Part shown: one piece after another, positions 1 to 9,450 of the stretch
Layout of the letters: each line of letters opens with the position of its first letter
Numbering within the stretch: the first letter of the stretch is position 1
NCBI GenBank assembly: GCA_023145375.1
Contig: JAGLDY010000012.1
Coordinates: 109,861 to 173,860 of the forward strand
DNA length: 64,000 nt
Direction: 5' to 3'
Source: Candidatus Sabulitectum sp.
GTDB lineage: Bacteria > Fermentibacterota > Fermentibacteria > Fermentibacterales > JCC-6
Program-made: the position numbers and the translations under genes
The notes under the pieces: generated by a model
What the model was told of the DNA's origin: nothing
The model's input: the letters and a program-made list of their open reading frames with translations, nothing else
Database searches by the model: none

Positions 1-920
1 AGTGGCGGAGCTATGACTGTCAGGCTTTCCGGTAGTGAGACCAATTCGATATAACCGGTGTTCTTTCCCGGAACAACTATCTCACCGTCAAGTTCAAGGA
101 TCAGTGACCCTGCTTTTTCTGGTTCAATTCTTATTGCAGTCCCCCGGGCCGAGGTTGCCCACTTGATATCAAGCAGTGTTCCGTCAAACAACCTGGCTGC
201 ATGCTTCATTATTGTAAAGAAACTCATTGGTGAGACCACCGCACAATCAAGAAGTCCGTCGTTGGGGACAGCAGATGGGGAGAGCTGCATACCGCCACCG
301 GAGAACCTGCCAACCCCTGTGGTAAGAGTAAGGTAATCGCCTGAGTAAACCGGTTTACCGTCACATGATATCTTTCCCCGCCAGTGAGGGGGAAAGAACG
401 CGGATACGGCAAGAACGAAAAGATAGTTCATTTTACCGAATGGCAGAAATCTTCTGGAGTTGGTTGTTCTTTTCAGGACGAGAGCATCAAACCCGACGCC
501 GGCTGAGTTGAGAAAGAACCTGCTTCCACCTTGCCATTTGCACAAACCTGCATCTACAGACATTGTTTTTTCTTCTGCGACAGCATCCACACAGCTATCA
601 ATAGATACCGGGTCGAAACCCACGGAATGGATCCAGTCGTTACCTGACCCTGCAGGCAGAAAAGCAAGTACCGGTTTACTCTGCAGGGGAAATACTGCCG
701 CTGCAACATCAGAGATCGTACCGTCTCCGCCAAATGCAATTATCCCTCCATAGCCCATGTTGAGGGCATTTGACGCAAGAAGTCTTGTCTGAGCAGGAGC
801 TTCAGTGAATTTTGCGGTAAACACTATTCCAGCAGTCTTAAGGCTGATTTCAGTTTTTACCCACAGTTTTGCCGCAGAACCGCCACCAGCTTTCCGGTTA
901 ACAATTACAAGCCAGTTCAA
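1..920 (-). CDS. YegS/diacylglycerol kinase-like lipid kinase, C-terminus truncated at window edge
   Basis: Reverse-strand frame with TTG start at 920 after GGAGGT reads LNWLVIVNRKAGGGSAAKLW...IIAFGGDGTISDVAAAV...LPAGSGNDW; GGDGT and GSGND motifs. Missing from the ORF track because of the TTG start and open end. Confidence 0.85.
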   Translation of the reverse strand, partial: MNWLVIVNRKAGGGSAAKLWVKTEISLKTAGIVFTAKFTEAPAQTRLLASNALNMGYGGIIAFGGDGTISDVAAAVFPLQSKPVLAFLPAGSGNDWIHSVGFDPVSIDSCVDAVAEEKTMSVDAGLCKWQGGSRFFLNSAGVGFDALVLKRTTNSRRFLPFGKMNYLFVLAVSAFFPPHWRGKISCDGKPVYSGDYLTLTTGVGRFSGGGMQLSPSAVPNDGLLDCAVVSPMSFFTIMKHAARLFDGTLLDIKWATSARGTAIRIEPEKAGSLILELDGEIVVPGKNTGYIELVSLPESLTVIAPP

Positions 921-1153
921 AGAGACCTCCTCTGATTTTGGTTTCTAGCAAGGGAAGTGCTCAAAGTCAATAGAAATGCGGTAATTTTCAGAGGAGTGTA
1001 AAAGCCGATACTACAGCGAGGTCATGGTATTGTGGAAGCGAACTAAGGTATGCTGAGAAGTAGTTCTCCATCTCGCTGGTGCTTGTTTCTTTTCTTTCTC
1101 CTGTTGCAACAAAGGGATTCTCCGGTACTGGGAAACATTGACGACATTCAGGA

Positions 1154-1986
1154 TCAGGTAAGGGCTCTGAAACTTCCAATATTTATTGCCTGTGTTTTTC
1201 CTGGGTCTGTCCCCTCTGATATCTCAAATTCAAAGACCGCGTCTCTGCCCGGGAGCTTGTAATAGTCCACGCTGTCTGGAAGATTGGAGTCGTGGAAGAA
1301 GATGTTTGAATAGGGAGACAGGGGGTCTCTGTTGTCTATAAGCCACAGCTCTCCCTGGAAAGTATCCATGAATCTGAAGAAGCCGAAACCCTTCTCATGG
1401 CTTACACAAACGCCTCTTACAAAGGAACCTTTTTCTCCCCATCGGGAGTAGTCATCCAGCCCCTTGAACGGGAGAAGATTCGGCACAAGGTAACCTGAGA
1501 TGTACTGATCAGCCTCATCCCGCAATTCCCTGGAGACATTGTCAAAGCCAAGAACTTCCACTCTGCAACCCTTGTTCTGCATGGTACTGATCACCCTGAC
1601 AAAATCCCCGTCTCCAGTTGCAATAAGAACCTTGTCAAGCTTGTCCGACTGGAGCAGGGCATCAACCGCCAGATCAAGATCAACATTTGCTTTTCCGAAT
1701 CTTGCGCCGGTCTCATCTGTGTACCACTTAACTATCTTCCGGATGACCTTGAAGCCCATGTCACGAAGAGCACTGTGAAATCTTCTCTGCTTGTCCCTGT
1801 ATTCAGTATCAGTTCTGGCGCGTACCTCATCAAAACTCACATAAGCATTGAGCCGAACAGGGCGGGCTCCGTTGCGACATGCAAACTCTCTGAGTACCTC
1901 GTAGCGCATGCCGTATCCACCGTTCATGGTCAGATTAGAAACATCAACATAAACACCTACCCTTGTACCAACATTACGATCGAGCA
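1154..1986 (-). CDS. NYN (LabA/DUF88-like) domain protein with C-terminal cold-shock/OB-like domain
   Basis: MLDRNVGTRVGVYVDVSNLTMNGG...KANVDLDLAVDAL...VLIATGDGDFVRVI (NYN acidic motifs), then GVCVSHEKGFGFFRF (CSD-like). Start moved to internal ATG at 1986 with GGAGGT upstream. Confidence 0.8.
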
Positions 1987-2054
1987 TAATATTACCTCCA
2001 TAAATTATCAGAACAGAACAAAAAACAATAAACTCCACCGGTGAAGATGCGGAG

Positions 2055-2606
2055 ATGAATATAGTGAAATACCTTGAATGGTTACGGCAGATACATACTG
2101 ATATCAAATACCCGACATTTACAGAAGAGGACGCAGAGATAGTAGCATTGCCGTTGAAGGATCCCGGTTCCGGAAAAATGAGATCCGTAGTAAGGATCGT
2201 AATACACCACTCAGCCACAGAAACTGGGAATGCTGCGTTCTTTAGAGTGCTTCATAGGCTCGTCAACGGCTGGAATGACATTGGATATCATTTCGTTATC
2301 GGAAATGGCTCCCTGAGTAATGATGGCGAGATCGAGAAAGGGAGGGCACTTCCATTCCGTGGAGCTCATGCAAGAGGTGCAAATGAGGATTCCATAGGTA
2401 TCTGTCTGGTGGGCAACTTCAATACGGCAGAACCTTCCAGGGCACAGATGGAGACTCTGGTAAAGATTCTTCGCAAACTTATGGCTGATTACTCCATAGG
2501 CAGTGACTCTATTACCCTGCACCGATTGGTGTCCGGAAGCTCCACAGAGTGTCCAGGTAGTAATCTGCAACTCAAAGATGTACTGTATCTTGTTGATAAT
2601 AGCTAA
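2055..2606 (+). CDS. N-acetylmuramoyl-L-alanine amidase (Amidase_2/PGRP-like)
   Basis: IVIHHSATETGN...NDIGYHFVIGN...GAHARGANEDSIGICLVGNF motifs. Confidence 0.88.
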   Translation: MNIVKYLEWLRQIHTDIKYPTFTEEDAEIVALPLKDPGSGKMRSVVRIVIHHSATETGNAAFFRVLHRLVNGWNDIGYHFVIGNGSLSNDGEIEKGRALPFRGAHARGANEDSIGICLVGNFNTAEPSRAQMETLVKILRKLMADYSIGSDSITLHRLVSGSSTECPGSNLQLKDVLYLVDNS

Positions 2607-2676
2607 GATGAATCATGGCTTGCCAGATGTTAAAGTCTGTTGTATATATCTGCTTCGAAATAGAGGAGAAAATTAA

Positions 2677-2901
2677 ATGACCACAATACTTACGTTTTTG
2701 CATTCAGTGATCTGTGTTCTTCTGGTTGCAGTTGTTCTGCTCCAGAAGTCTAAAGGTGACGGCCTTTCAGGCGCCTTCGGAGGCGGAGGAGCGCTTACCG
2801 CATCTTTTGGTAACAGAGGTGCAGCCAGTCTTCTCAGCAAGGCTACAACAATTCTTGCTGTGCTGTTTATGGTAGCATCATTTCTGCTGGCAATATTTTA
2901 G
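2677..2901 (+). CDS. secG: Preprotein translocase subunit SecG
   Basis: Two TM helices flanking VVLLQKSKGDGLSGAFGGGG; 74 aa. Confidence 0.92.
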   Translation: MTTILTFLHSVICVLLVAVVLLQKSKGDGLSGAFGGGGALTASFGNRGAASLLSKATTILAVLFMVASFLLAIF

Positions 2902-2912
2902 AAATGATCAGT

Positions 2913-2999
2913 GCCGGGGTGGTGGAATTGGCAGACACGCTAGGTTAAGGACCTAGTGGGCAATAGCCTGTGCGGGTTCAAGTCCCGCCTCCGGTACCA
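2913..2999 (+). tRNA. tRNA-Leu (anticodon TAA)
   Basis: GCCGGGGTGGTGGAATTGGCAGACACGCTAGGTTAAGGACCTAG...GGGTTCAAGTCCCGCCTCCGGTACCA; cloverleaf with long variable arm and encoded CCA. Confidence 0.95.
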
Positions 3000-3007
3000 T
3001 TCTATTC

Positions 3008-3032
3008 AAGGGAGCTTTCGGGCTCCCTTTTT
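3008..3032. terminator. Rho-independent terminator after tRNA-Leu
   Basis: AAGGGAGC-tttcg-GGCTCCCTTTTT hairpin plus T run; touches the stop codon of the opposing gene at 3031. Confidence 0.8.
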
Positions 3033-4158
3033 ACATATCTTCCAACAGGGCAAGAATTGCAGATTCATCATAGCCAGTCACGCTTTGGCAGGAATAGAGA
3101 ACTACGCCATCTTCGGATACAAGGAACACTGAAGGAACCGAATGAACATTGTACACGACTGCCGCATCCTCACCAAAGACCAGAACGGGGAAATCTATCC
3201 CCAGTGAGCTCAAACGGAACTCTGGATCACCTGTTTCCCGGATCGAGATCCCAACCGCCTGCAGTGTTTCAGAATACTGTTCTTCCATGGACTTCAGAAA
3301 ACCAAGGGTTGAGAGGGAGAGAGGATCCCATGAAGAGAAAAAACAGAGGAGAATAGCTCTATCCCCAAAATCAGAAGATCGTCTGGCAAGACCGTCTCTG
3401 TCAGCAAGAAAGAATGAAGGAGCGTCTGTGCCGGGATCCAGAAGCAACTTCCATTTAACAAATGTGTAACCGTCTGCAATAGACGGAGCAGAAGGCAGGG
3501 GTGTGCCGATAGCTATGTCTGTTATCTCCAGCAACTGACCACCCGGGGTCGAAGTCGGTCCATAGTAGCTCATTCTTTCAACTGCCCTGGGAAGAAGGTC
3601 ATCCATTCCCACAAACCACAGGACCTCGGTACCGGGAACATTACGGTAAAAAACATGAAACACGTGGCACATAGTACCGTTCTTGTATACAGGCTCAAGT
3701 ACGGCGATGGATTCAGCCAGGATTTCATCCGCGAAAGGACTTGGTATCACATATTCCATCAACAGCGAAGCCGGGGGGAAATTGAACATGTTATTTGCGG
3801 TTGTGCTGTAATCGGAGAAATAAACCAGAGAGTCATCATGATCCACAAAGTAGACGCTTTCTGCTGTAGCAACAAAAGCAGATGGGACTTTAAGGTCATG
3901 AATGATCCCATCTCTTGTTAAAGATTCAAAGTTGTGGAACATGAGAGGGTGACTGACACCCGGCATCTGGCCAAGAGATGTTGTACCCTGGACATGAGGT
4001 ATTATGTTTGACAGGGCGCCGGTACCGCTGAATGCAAAGCTGTATTCAACCGAATTAATGGCAGAAAGAACAGAATCTGACAGTGCGAATACTCTGAAGG
4101 GGTCCGCAGTGTAGTCTTCCGCGGGATTGGAAAGAATGAGAACCAGCAGCGCAAGCAA
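3031..4158 (-). CDS. Exported protein with C-terminal thioredoxin-like fold lacking CxxC
   Basis: C-terminus DRAILLCFFSSWDPLSLSTLGFLKSMEEQY...FPVLVFGEDAAVVYNVHSVPSVFLVSEDGVVLYS is TlpA/ResA-like, but the CxxC position reads DPLS. Confidence 0.7.
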   Translation of the reverse strand: MLALLVLILSNPAEDYTADPFRVFALSDSVLSAINSVEYSFAFSGTGALSNIIPHVQGTTSLGQMPGVSHPLMFHNFESLTRDGIIHDLKVPSAFVATAESVYFVDHDDSLVYFSDYSTTANNMFNFPPASLLMEYVIPSPFADEILAESIAVLEPVYKNGTMCHVFHVFYRNVPGTEVLWFVGMDDLLPRAVERMSYYGPTSTPGGQLLEITDIAIGTPLPSAPSIADGYTFVKWKLLLDPGTDAPSFFLADRDGLARRSSDFGDRAILLCFFSSWDPLSLSTLGFLKSMEEQYSETLQAVGISIRETGDPEFRLSSLGIDFPVLVFGEDAAVVYNVHSVPSVFLVSEDGVVLYSCQSVTGYDESAILALLEDM

Positions 4159-4266
4159 AGAAAACCTCCATATGTTGCTGAAAACCTTCTTTCAATATAC
4201 TCCTGATTGTTCCGTTCTGCACTGCTCTCTATTGATGTGACCTGGAAATAGGACTGGAGGCATTTC

Positions 4267-4881
4267 TTGATTAAACCAATTGTGAAGAGGGTAATTGTTG
4301 GTGGGATACAGACGAACAGCTATGTTGTAAAATGTCCTGAGACAGGCGCTGTAATGATCATAGACCCTGGAGAGAGAGATCCGGCTCTTGAGGAGGGCAT
4401 ACAGAGGGTTGACACTATTATCTACACACACGGCCACTTTGACCATGTGGGTGGGGCTCTGGGTTTAATCAGGAACTATTCGCCCATGACCATGATCCAC
4501 TCCGCTGATGTTGATATAATGGCCTCCGCTGCATACCATGCTGGGGAATGGGGTTTCAGTATTCAGCAGCCACCGCCTCCTGATCAATTGCTTAAAGACG
4601 GGGATCAGGTTAGAGTGGGGAATATGACTTTCAAGATATTACACACACCGGGCCACTCTCCCGGTTCTATATGTATTCTCGGCCATGGGCTACTTTTTTC
4701 CGGAGACACGCTTTTCGCGGGGTCCATTGGCAGGACCGATCTTCCTGGAAGCTCCCCAGATACAATGAAAGAAACCCTGGAGAATATCATTTTGTTTCTC
4801 GATGATGACCTGACAGTCTATCCAGGTCACGGACCTTCCACTACCATCAGAGAAGAAAAGAGGAACAACCCATTCCTATAG
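4267..4881 (+). CDS. MBL-fold metallo-hydrolase (GloB-like)
   Basis: YTHGHFDHVGG, HTPGHSPGS, LFSGDTLF, VYPGHGPST; TTG start. Confidence 0.9.
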   Translation: MIKPIVKRVIVGGIQTNSYVVKCPETGAVMIIDPGERDPALEEGIQRVDTIIYTHGHFDHVGGALGLIRNYSPMTMIHSADVDIMASAAYHAGEWGFSIQQPPPPDQLLKDGDQVRVGNMTFKILHTPGHSPGSICILGHGLLFSGDTLFAGSIGRTDLPGSSPDTMKETLENIILFLDDDLTVYPGHGPSTTIREEKRNNPFL

Positions 4882-4984
4882 CAATGGAGAAGATTCGGTA
4901 ACCTGAACAGGAACACCTGCCGTGGTTAGTTGTTATGTTACAGCGGACTGTAATCACTTAACACCTGTAACCGGAGGCTATCCA

Positions 4985-7207
4985 ATGATTCTAATGATTC
5001 TCGTTTCTATTCTTGGCTCCTGGATTTCCATGGGAGGGGCAAGTTATTCGGCTCCAGAAGTTGTATTAATAGAGGCAGATGGTGATCACGCGATCGTTCA
5101 GCTTGATCTTACCGGATACACACTGGAGGAACTGTCTCAGTATTCAAGATTCAGCGTGGATGGGTACTTCTGGGACATGGATGCTCCTGTGGGGACTCCC
5201 CAGCTTCCTTTGATCCCTGTTATCGTCGGTGTTCCAGCTGGAATGGAAGCTTCGGTTTCTCTGATGAACGCCGAATGGGCTTCTGCAGGTTCCGGAACGC
5301 CCTACCCCATTCAGCCTGTGCTCATGGAATATGATGAGCCTCCGTTCTTTTTTGCAGAACTTTCAAGCGAACTCCAGGGTGTTTATCCCAGGAGCGCTCT
5401 TAATCTGTTTCAGCCTGGAAAGTGGGCGGGTTTGAACACTGTCGTTCTTCAGATCAGTCCGTTCAAGTGGAATGCTTCCACAGGCGAGTTTCAGGTTGCT
5501 TCTTCCATGACAGCCAGAGTTGATTTTCACGGTGCAAGAGGTTTTCAAGCCTCCGCAAGGCCTGAAACAGCCAGAATGCATGCATCCAGGGTAATAAACT
5601 ATTCTGCCCTGAATGTATTGGTAGATTCGTCACCTGTTACAATTGATGATGATGTTTACATCTGCGTGGTTCCAGCAGAAAATCTCGAGTCCATCACTCC
5701 TCTTCTTGCAATGGTTAATTCTCTTGGACACCATGTTAACATCATAGAGATGGAAGTGGGTTCAACCAGTTACTCCATAAAGAATGCCATAAGCGCTGTT
5801 TACCAGGAGGGAATTACCAGATTTGCACTTATCCCCGCCCGCCATTCTCAGTTGCAATCAAAGAACTACGGTGGTTTTTATGGTGATTTCTACTATGAAC
5901 TGATGAGTCCGGACAACTACCCTGATATTGCCGTTGGCAGATACTCAGGCAACTTCTCTCAACTTGCAAATCAGACTGCAAAAGCCATGTCTTATGTGAC
6001 ATACCAGGGCGTGGCAGGCCAGCCTTCTCTTCCTGCAAGTGTCATTCTTGCCGCCCATCAGGAAGATTACCCCGGCAAATACACGGCGAATTCTGAAGCT
6101 GTGAGAACCTGGGACTACGAGCTTGCAGATATTGTCTTTGAGACTGTTTATCCCCCTGAGGGTGGAACCCCTGAACAGGTGGCAGCAGCAATCGATACCG
6201 GCGTTGGAATTGTGAACTACAGAGGACACGGGTCGAACACCGTCTGGCAGTGGGCAGGAAGCTGGAATGCAGGAGATATATACGGGCTGGAGAATACCTA
6301 TTTCCCGCCTGCTTTCAATGTCTGCTGCAACAACGGTACCCACAACTACACCTACAACTGCCTGTGTGAAAGCTGGATAGAGGCACCGGGGGTAGGGGCA
6401 AGCGGAACTCTGGGTGCAAGTGCTCCATCGGCAACATATTCAAACAACAGGATGCAGAGGGTTCTCTTCTGGGAGCTTTTCGACGAGGGGAATACCTGTG
6501 CAGGTGAGATGTTCTCCGCAACTCAGACAGATCTGATACAAACCCAGGGCGCAGCAGGTCTGAACAATTCAAAGATGTACCACTGGTTTGGTGACCCGTC
6601 AATGGACATCCCCACTAGTGATGCCAGCGGAGCACCTTTCCCTTTAGACTTCTCCGTGCCATCGGCCCTGAATACCGGCTCTAACAGCCTTCACATTACC
6701 GTAACATCAGGTGGTTCTCCTGTTGCAGGAGTGGTAGTTACTATTACAGACGGTATAGGTAATCACTCTTCGTATACAGAGACTTTTTATGAACAACAGA
6801 TCACAGACAGTTCAGGTGAGGTCTGGCTTGATTTTACAGCGGTTGAAGGTAAGGATCTTTACTACGGAGCAAGGTTGCACAACTATGCTTCAGTCACTGG
6901 AACGATAGACGTGGTCACAGAAGGAATTGAAACAGATGATCCACTCACTGCTGAACTATTCCCGGTAACACCAGCCCCTGTTAGCACGGAGGCAAATATC
7001 TCCTTTACCGCACCGGCGAACGGTGAGGTTAAGATAAGCGTTCTAGACATAACAGGCAGAGTTGTAAATACCATTCTTGACAGTCAAACACCTGGAGCAT
7101 TCGGATCTCTGGTTCTTGATGCTTCTGAATTGAACACCGGTATTTACTTCGTTGTAATGCAGACGGCGGATAACATGTTCACAAGGAAAATGGCAGTTGT
7201 ACGCTAA
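4985..7207 (+). CDS. Gingipain-like C25 cysteine peptidase with T9SS-type C-terminal sorting domain
   Basis: VNYRGHGS (His) and FNVCCNNGTHNY (Cys) regions; C-terminus ANISFTAPANGEVKISVLDITGRVV...LNTGIYFVVMQTADNMFTRKMAVVR. Start at ATG 4985 with GGAGG and signal peptide. Confidence 0.85.
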   Translation: MILMILVSILGSWISMGGASYSAPEVVLIEADGDHAIVQLDLTGYTLEELSQYSRFSVDGYFWDMDAPVGTPQLPLIPVIVGVPAGMEASVSLMNAEWASAGSGTPYPIQPVLMEYDEPPFFFAELSSELQGVYPRSALNLFQPGKWAGLNTVVLQISPFKWNASTGEFQVASSMTARVDFHGARGFQASARPETARMHASRVINYSALNVLVDSSPVTIDDDVYICVVPAENLESITPLLAMVNSLGHHVNIIEMEVGSTSYSIKNAISAVYQEGITRFALIPARHSQLQSKNYGGFYGDFYYELMSPDNYPDIAVGRYSGNFSQLANQTAKAMSYVTYQGVAGQPSLPASVILAAHQEDYPGKYTANSEAVRTWDYELADIVFETVYPPEGGTPEQVAAAIDTGVGIVNYRGHGSNTVWQWAGSWNAGDIYGLENTYFPPAFNVCCNNGTHNYTYNCLCESWIEAPGVGASGTLGASAPSATYSNNRMQRVLFWELFDEGNTCAGEMFSATQTDLIQTQGAAGLNNSKMYHWFGDPSMDIPTSDASGAPFPLDFSVPSALNTGSNSLHITVTSGGSPVAGVVVTITDGIGNHSSYTETFYEQQITDSSGEVWLDFTAVEGKDLYYGARLHNYASVTGTIDVVTEGIETDDPLTAELFPVTPAPVSTEANISFTAPANGEVKISVLDITGRVVNTILDSQTPGAFGSLVLDASELNTGIYFVVMQTADNMFTRKMAVVR

Positions 7208-8114
7208 AGCCCGGCTTACTCTGATCCTCTTTCTGCTCCCGCTCACCGGATGTGTGCTGGGAGCAGGTGAGGCTCTGATCTTTCCCACATACCAAGAGGG
7301 GGAGACCTCTTTCCCTTTGAAAGTGGAGGTACCTCCTCTGTTTTCCGGCAACGGGAACTATGGACTTGTTGCTTCCGGAGACACGCTTTACCACATGGAG
7401 CTCAGGCATGGAAGAATACACGGAAAAACTCCGGTAAACGGCGAGATCACCGCTATTGCCGCCGGTTCAGGATCAAATTCATTCCTGACACATGGTGACA
7501 CACTTGTTCTTTTAAGCGGGTTTGATATTGCAGCAACATGCCAGCTTTCAGGGACTGGCCTGGCAATGACAGTCTGCGGCACCGATCCAGTGATTCTTCT
7601 TGATGACGGCACACTTCAACTCTACAGCGGAGCAGATCTTTCTCTTATTGGAAGTTTCACCCCGGAAGATCCTTCAGTAACCTGCATCCAGGGGTTTCCG
7701 GGAATCGTCACTATTGGATACCAGAATGGAACAATGCTCTCACTATCCATTCCGTCGTTCTCGGAAACAGCTTCAGAGAAAGCAAACGGCTCTCTGTTGT
7801 TTCTTGCCGGTGCAGGGGAGAAACTTATATTCGCCTGTGATGCATGGAATGAAGTCGCAGTCTGTTTACCTCAAGACCTGATCATCCAGGAGATGTTTAC
7901 CTTCTCGGAAACGCCGGTTTCCGCATCCTCTGATCCTGAGATATCATGTGTTTATGCAGTTTGCCCCTCGTCGGGTTTACAGGTATGCCTTGCGAATGGA
8001 GAAATTGCCTGGAGGACAGACGAATTTGGTAGAGATATCTTTGTTGTTCTTTCAGACGACCGTGAAAAAGCCCTGGTTACCGAAGGAAATACGGTGTATC
8101 TGCTACTCAGGTAA
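7197..8114 (+). CDS. Predicted lipoprotein, beta-propeller-like
   Basis: Signal peptide with lipobox LTGC; repeated G-D-T-L / V-L-L segments; overlaps the C25 gene by 11 bp; TTG start. Confidence 0.55.
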   Translation: MYAKARLTLILFLLPLTGCVLGAGEALIFPTYQEGETSFPLKVEVPPLFSGNGNYGLVASGDTLYHMELRHGRIHGKTPVNGEITAIAAGSGSNSFLTHGDTLVLLSGFDIAATCQLSGTGLAMTVCGTDPVILLDDGTLQLYSGADLSLIGSFTPEDPSVTCIQGFPGIVTIGYQNGTMLSLSIPSFSETASEKANGSLLFLAGAGEKLIFACDAWNEVAVCLPQDLIIQEMFTFSETPVSASSDPEISCVYAVCPSSGLQVCLANGEIAWRTDEFGRDIFVVLSDDREKALVTEGNTVYLLLR

Positions 8115-8118
8115 AGTA

Positions 8119-8973
8119 TTACAGCTCTGGTATCACTATTTCTGTGATCTCTGAGTCTCTCTGCACAATGAGATTCAAATCGTCTGAGGAGTTAAGTATC
8201 ATAACCTTCAGAGCTTCTGGGTGGTAAACTCTTTCTCCGTCTATCTCCATAATGATATCTCCCTCTTCAAGACCGCACATTGCAGCAGGTGAATTAATTT
8301 CCACATCCAACAGAAGGATCCCTTGAACGACGGACAGGCCGGAAGTCGCAGGCATGGCAGTCACGCCAAACAGCGGAGTGTGCAGGCCAGCGTCTGAAAG
8401 AAGAGTTTCAACCCAGTAATACCATAGATTGCATGGGAGAAGAGCCATCAGCTCGCCTCTACCGTCTCCGGGATCAAATGATCCTGTAACAATTCCAGTA
8501 AGCCTGTCGTATGAATCAAAAACCGGAGCACCCATGAGTTCTGATGCAGGAGGTGTTGCCAGCAGAAGAGCACCATCGGAAAGCTGCTCCATTGGGAAGG
8601 TTCGTATAATGGAAAGACCGGTTGGGTGATCAGCAACAACCATAAGAGCAGAACCGTTTTCTGGAGTAGTATTTCTAGGCTGTTCAAAAGAATCAAAAAC
8701 ATCATCATCAAACACCAGAATAGAAAGTCCCATATCCCTGAAGTCTATTACAGAATCGGGGTAGAGTCTGATGCTGTTGTCAATTACAAAAATATCAGAG
8801 CCCTCGGTAAAAGCGAAAAGTGTTACAGCATGGGACCTGGATACAGCCACGCCAGTACACACTTCAATGAAATTGCTTCCGTCAGCAACTCTTCCAACTG
8901 AGACAGCGGGAGAATTCATAAAAGAGGGGATAAGACCTGATGAGACAAGAACCGTTACGACGAGGTTGAACAT
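8119..8973 (-). CDS. HtrA-like trypsin-fold + PDZ protein, catalytic triad apparently lost
   Basis: PDZ: GILLLDVEINSPAAMCGLEEGDIIMEIDGERV; protease-like N-terminal part CTGVAVSRSHAVTLFAF...ELMGAPVFDSYDRLTGIVTG. Confidence 0.7.
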   Translation of the reverse strand: MFNLVVTVLVSSGLIPSFMNSPAVSVGRVADGSNFIEVCTGVAVSRSHAVTLFAFTEGSDIFVIDNSIRLYPDSVIDFRDMGLSILVFDDDVFDSFEQPRNTTPENGSALMVVADHPTGLSIIRTFPMEQLSDGALLLATPPASELMGAPVFDSYDRLTGIVTGSFDPGDGRGELMALLPCNLWYYWVETLLSDAGLHTPLFGVTAMPATSGLSVVQGILLLDVEINSPAAMCGLEEGDIIMEIDGERVYHPEALKVMILNSSDDLNLIVQRDSEITEIVIPEL

Positions 8974-8979
8974 GATCCT

Positions 8980-9450
8980 CTAGAACGTTGATACAGACGA
9001 AGGTCTGGAATAGGCGACAACAGGTGCTGGAGCGTAGACAAGAGCGGTCTCCTGAATAGTTGTACCTGCAGTTTCCAGAACAGCGGTGCTGTTTACGTTC
9101 TCTGTTGAATTCTCTCCGGTGAAGTTCTGAAGAAAGAAAACAAGGGCAGCGGCAAAGGGAATGACTGCTGCAATGCGCCAGACAGGAAATCTGAATCGTC
9201 CGGACTCTCCCATGGGAGAGCGATCGTAATTCCCGGAAGCAAGTCTTGCCTGTATCTTATCCATGACATCATCCGGGGGATCTACTTCTTCAAGTTCCTT
9301 GATCTTTTTAGAAATTGATCTGTTCAACTGCATGGTCTTCCGGCAGGAGGAACATCCGTTTAAATGGAATCTTAAAAGTTGTTCCTCTTCATGTGTTGCT
9401 CTGGAATCAATAACAAGATCCATAAGGATAAGAGCTTCATTGCATTTCAT
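8980..9450 (-). CDS. Anti-sigma factor with N-terminal zinc-finger (HxxxCxxC)
   Basis: MKCNEALILMDLVIDSRATHEEEQLLRFHLNGCSSCRKTM, then a TM helix (VWRIAAVIPFAAALVFFLQNF); ATGA overlap with the sigma factor. Confidence 0.85.
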   Translation of the reverse strand: MKCNEALILMDLVIDSRATHEEEQLLRFHLNGCSSCRKTMQLNRSISKKIKELEEVDPPDDVMDKIQARLASGNYDRSPMGESGRFRFPVWRIAAVIPFAAALVFFLQNFTGENSTENVNSTAVLETAGTTIQETALVYAPAPVVAYSRPSSVSTF

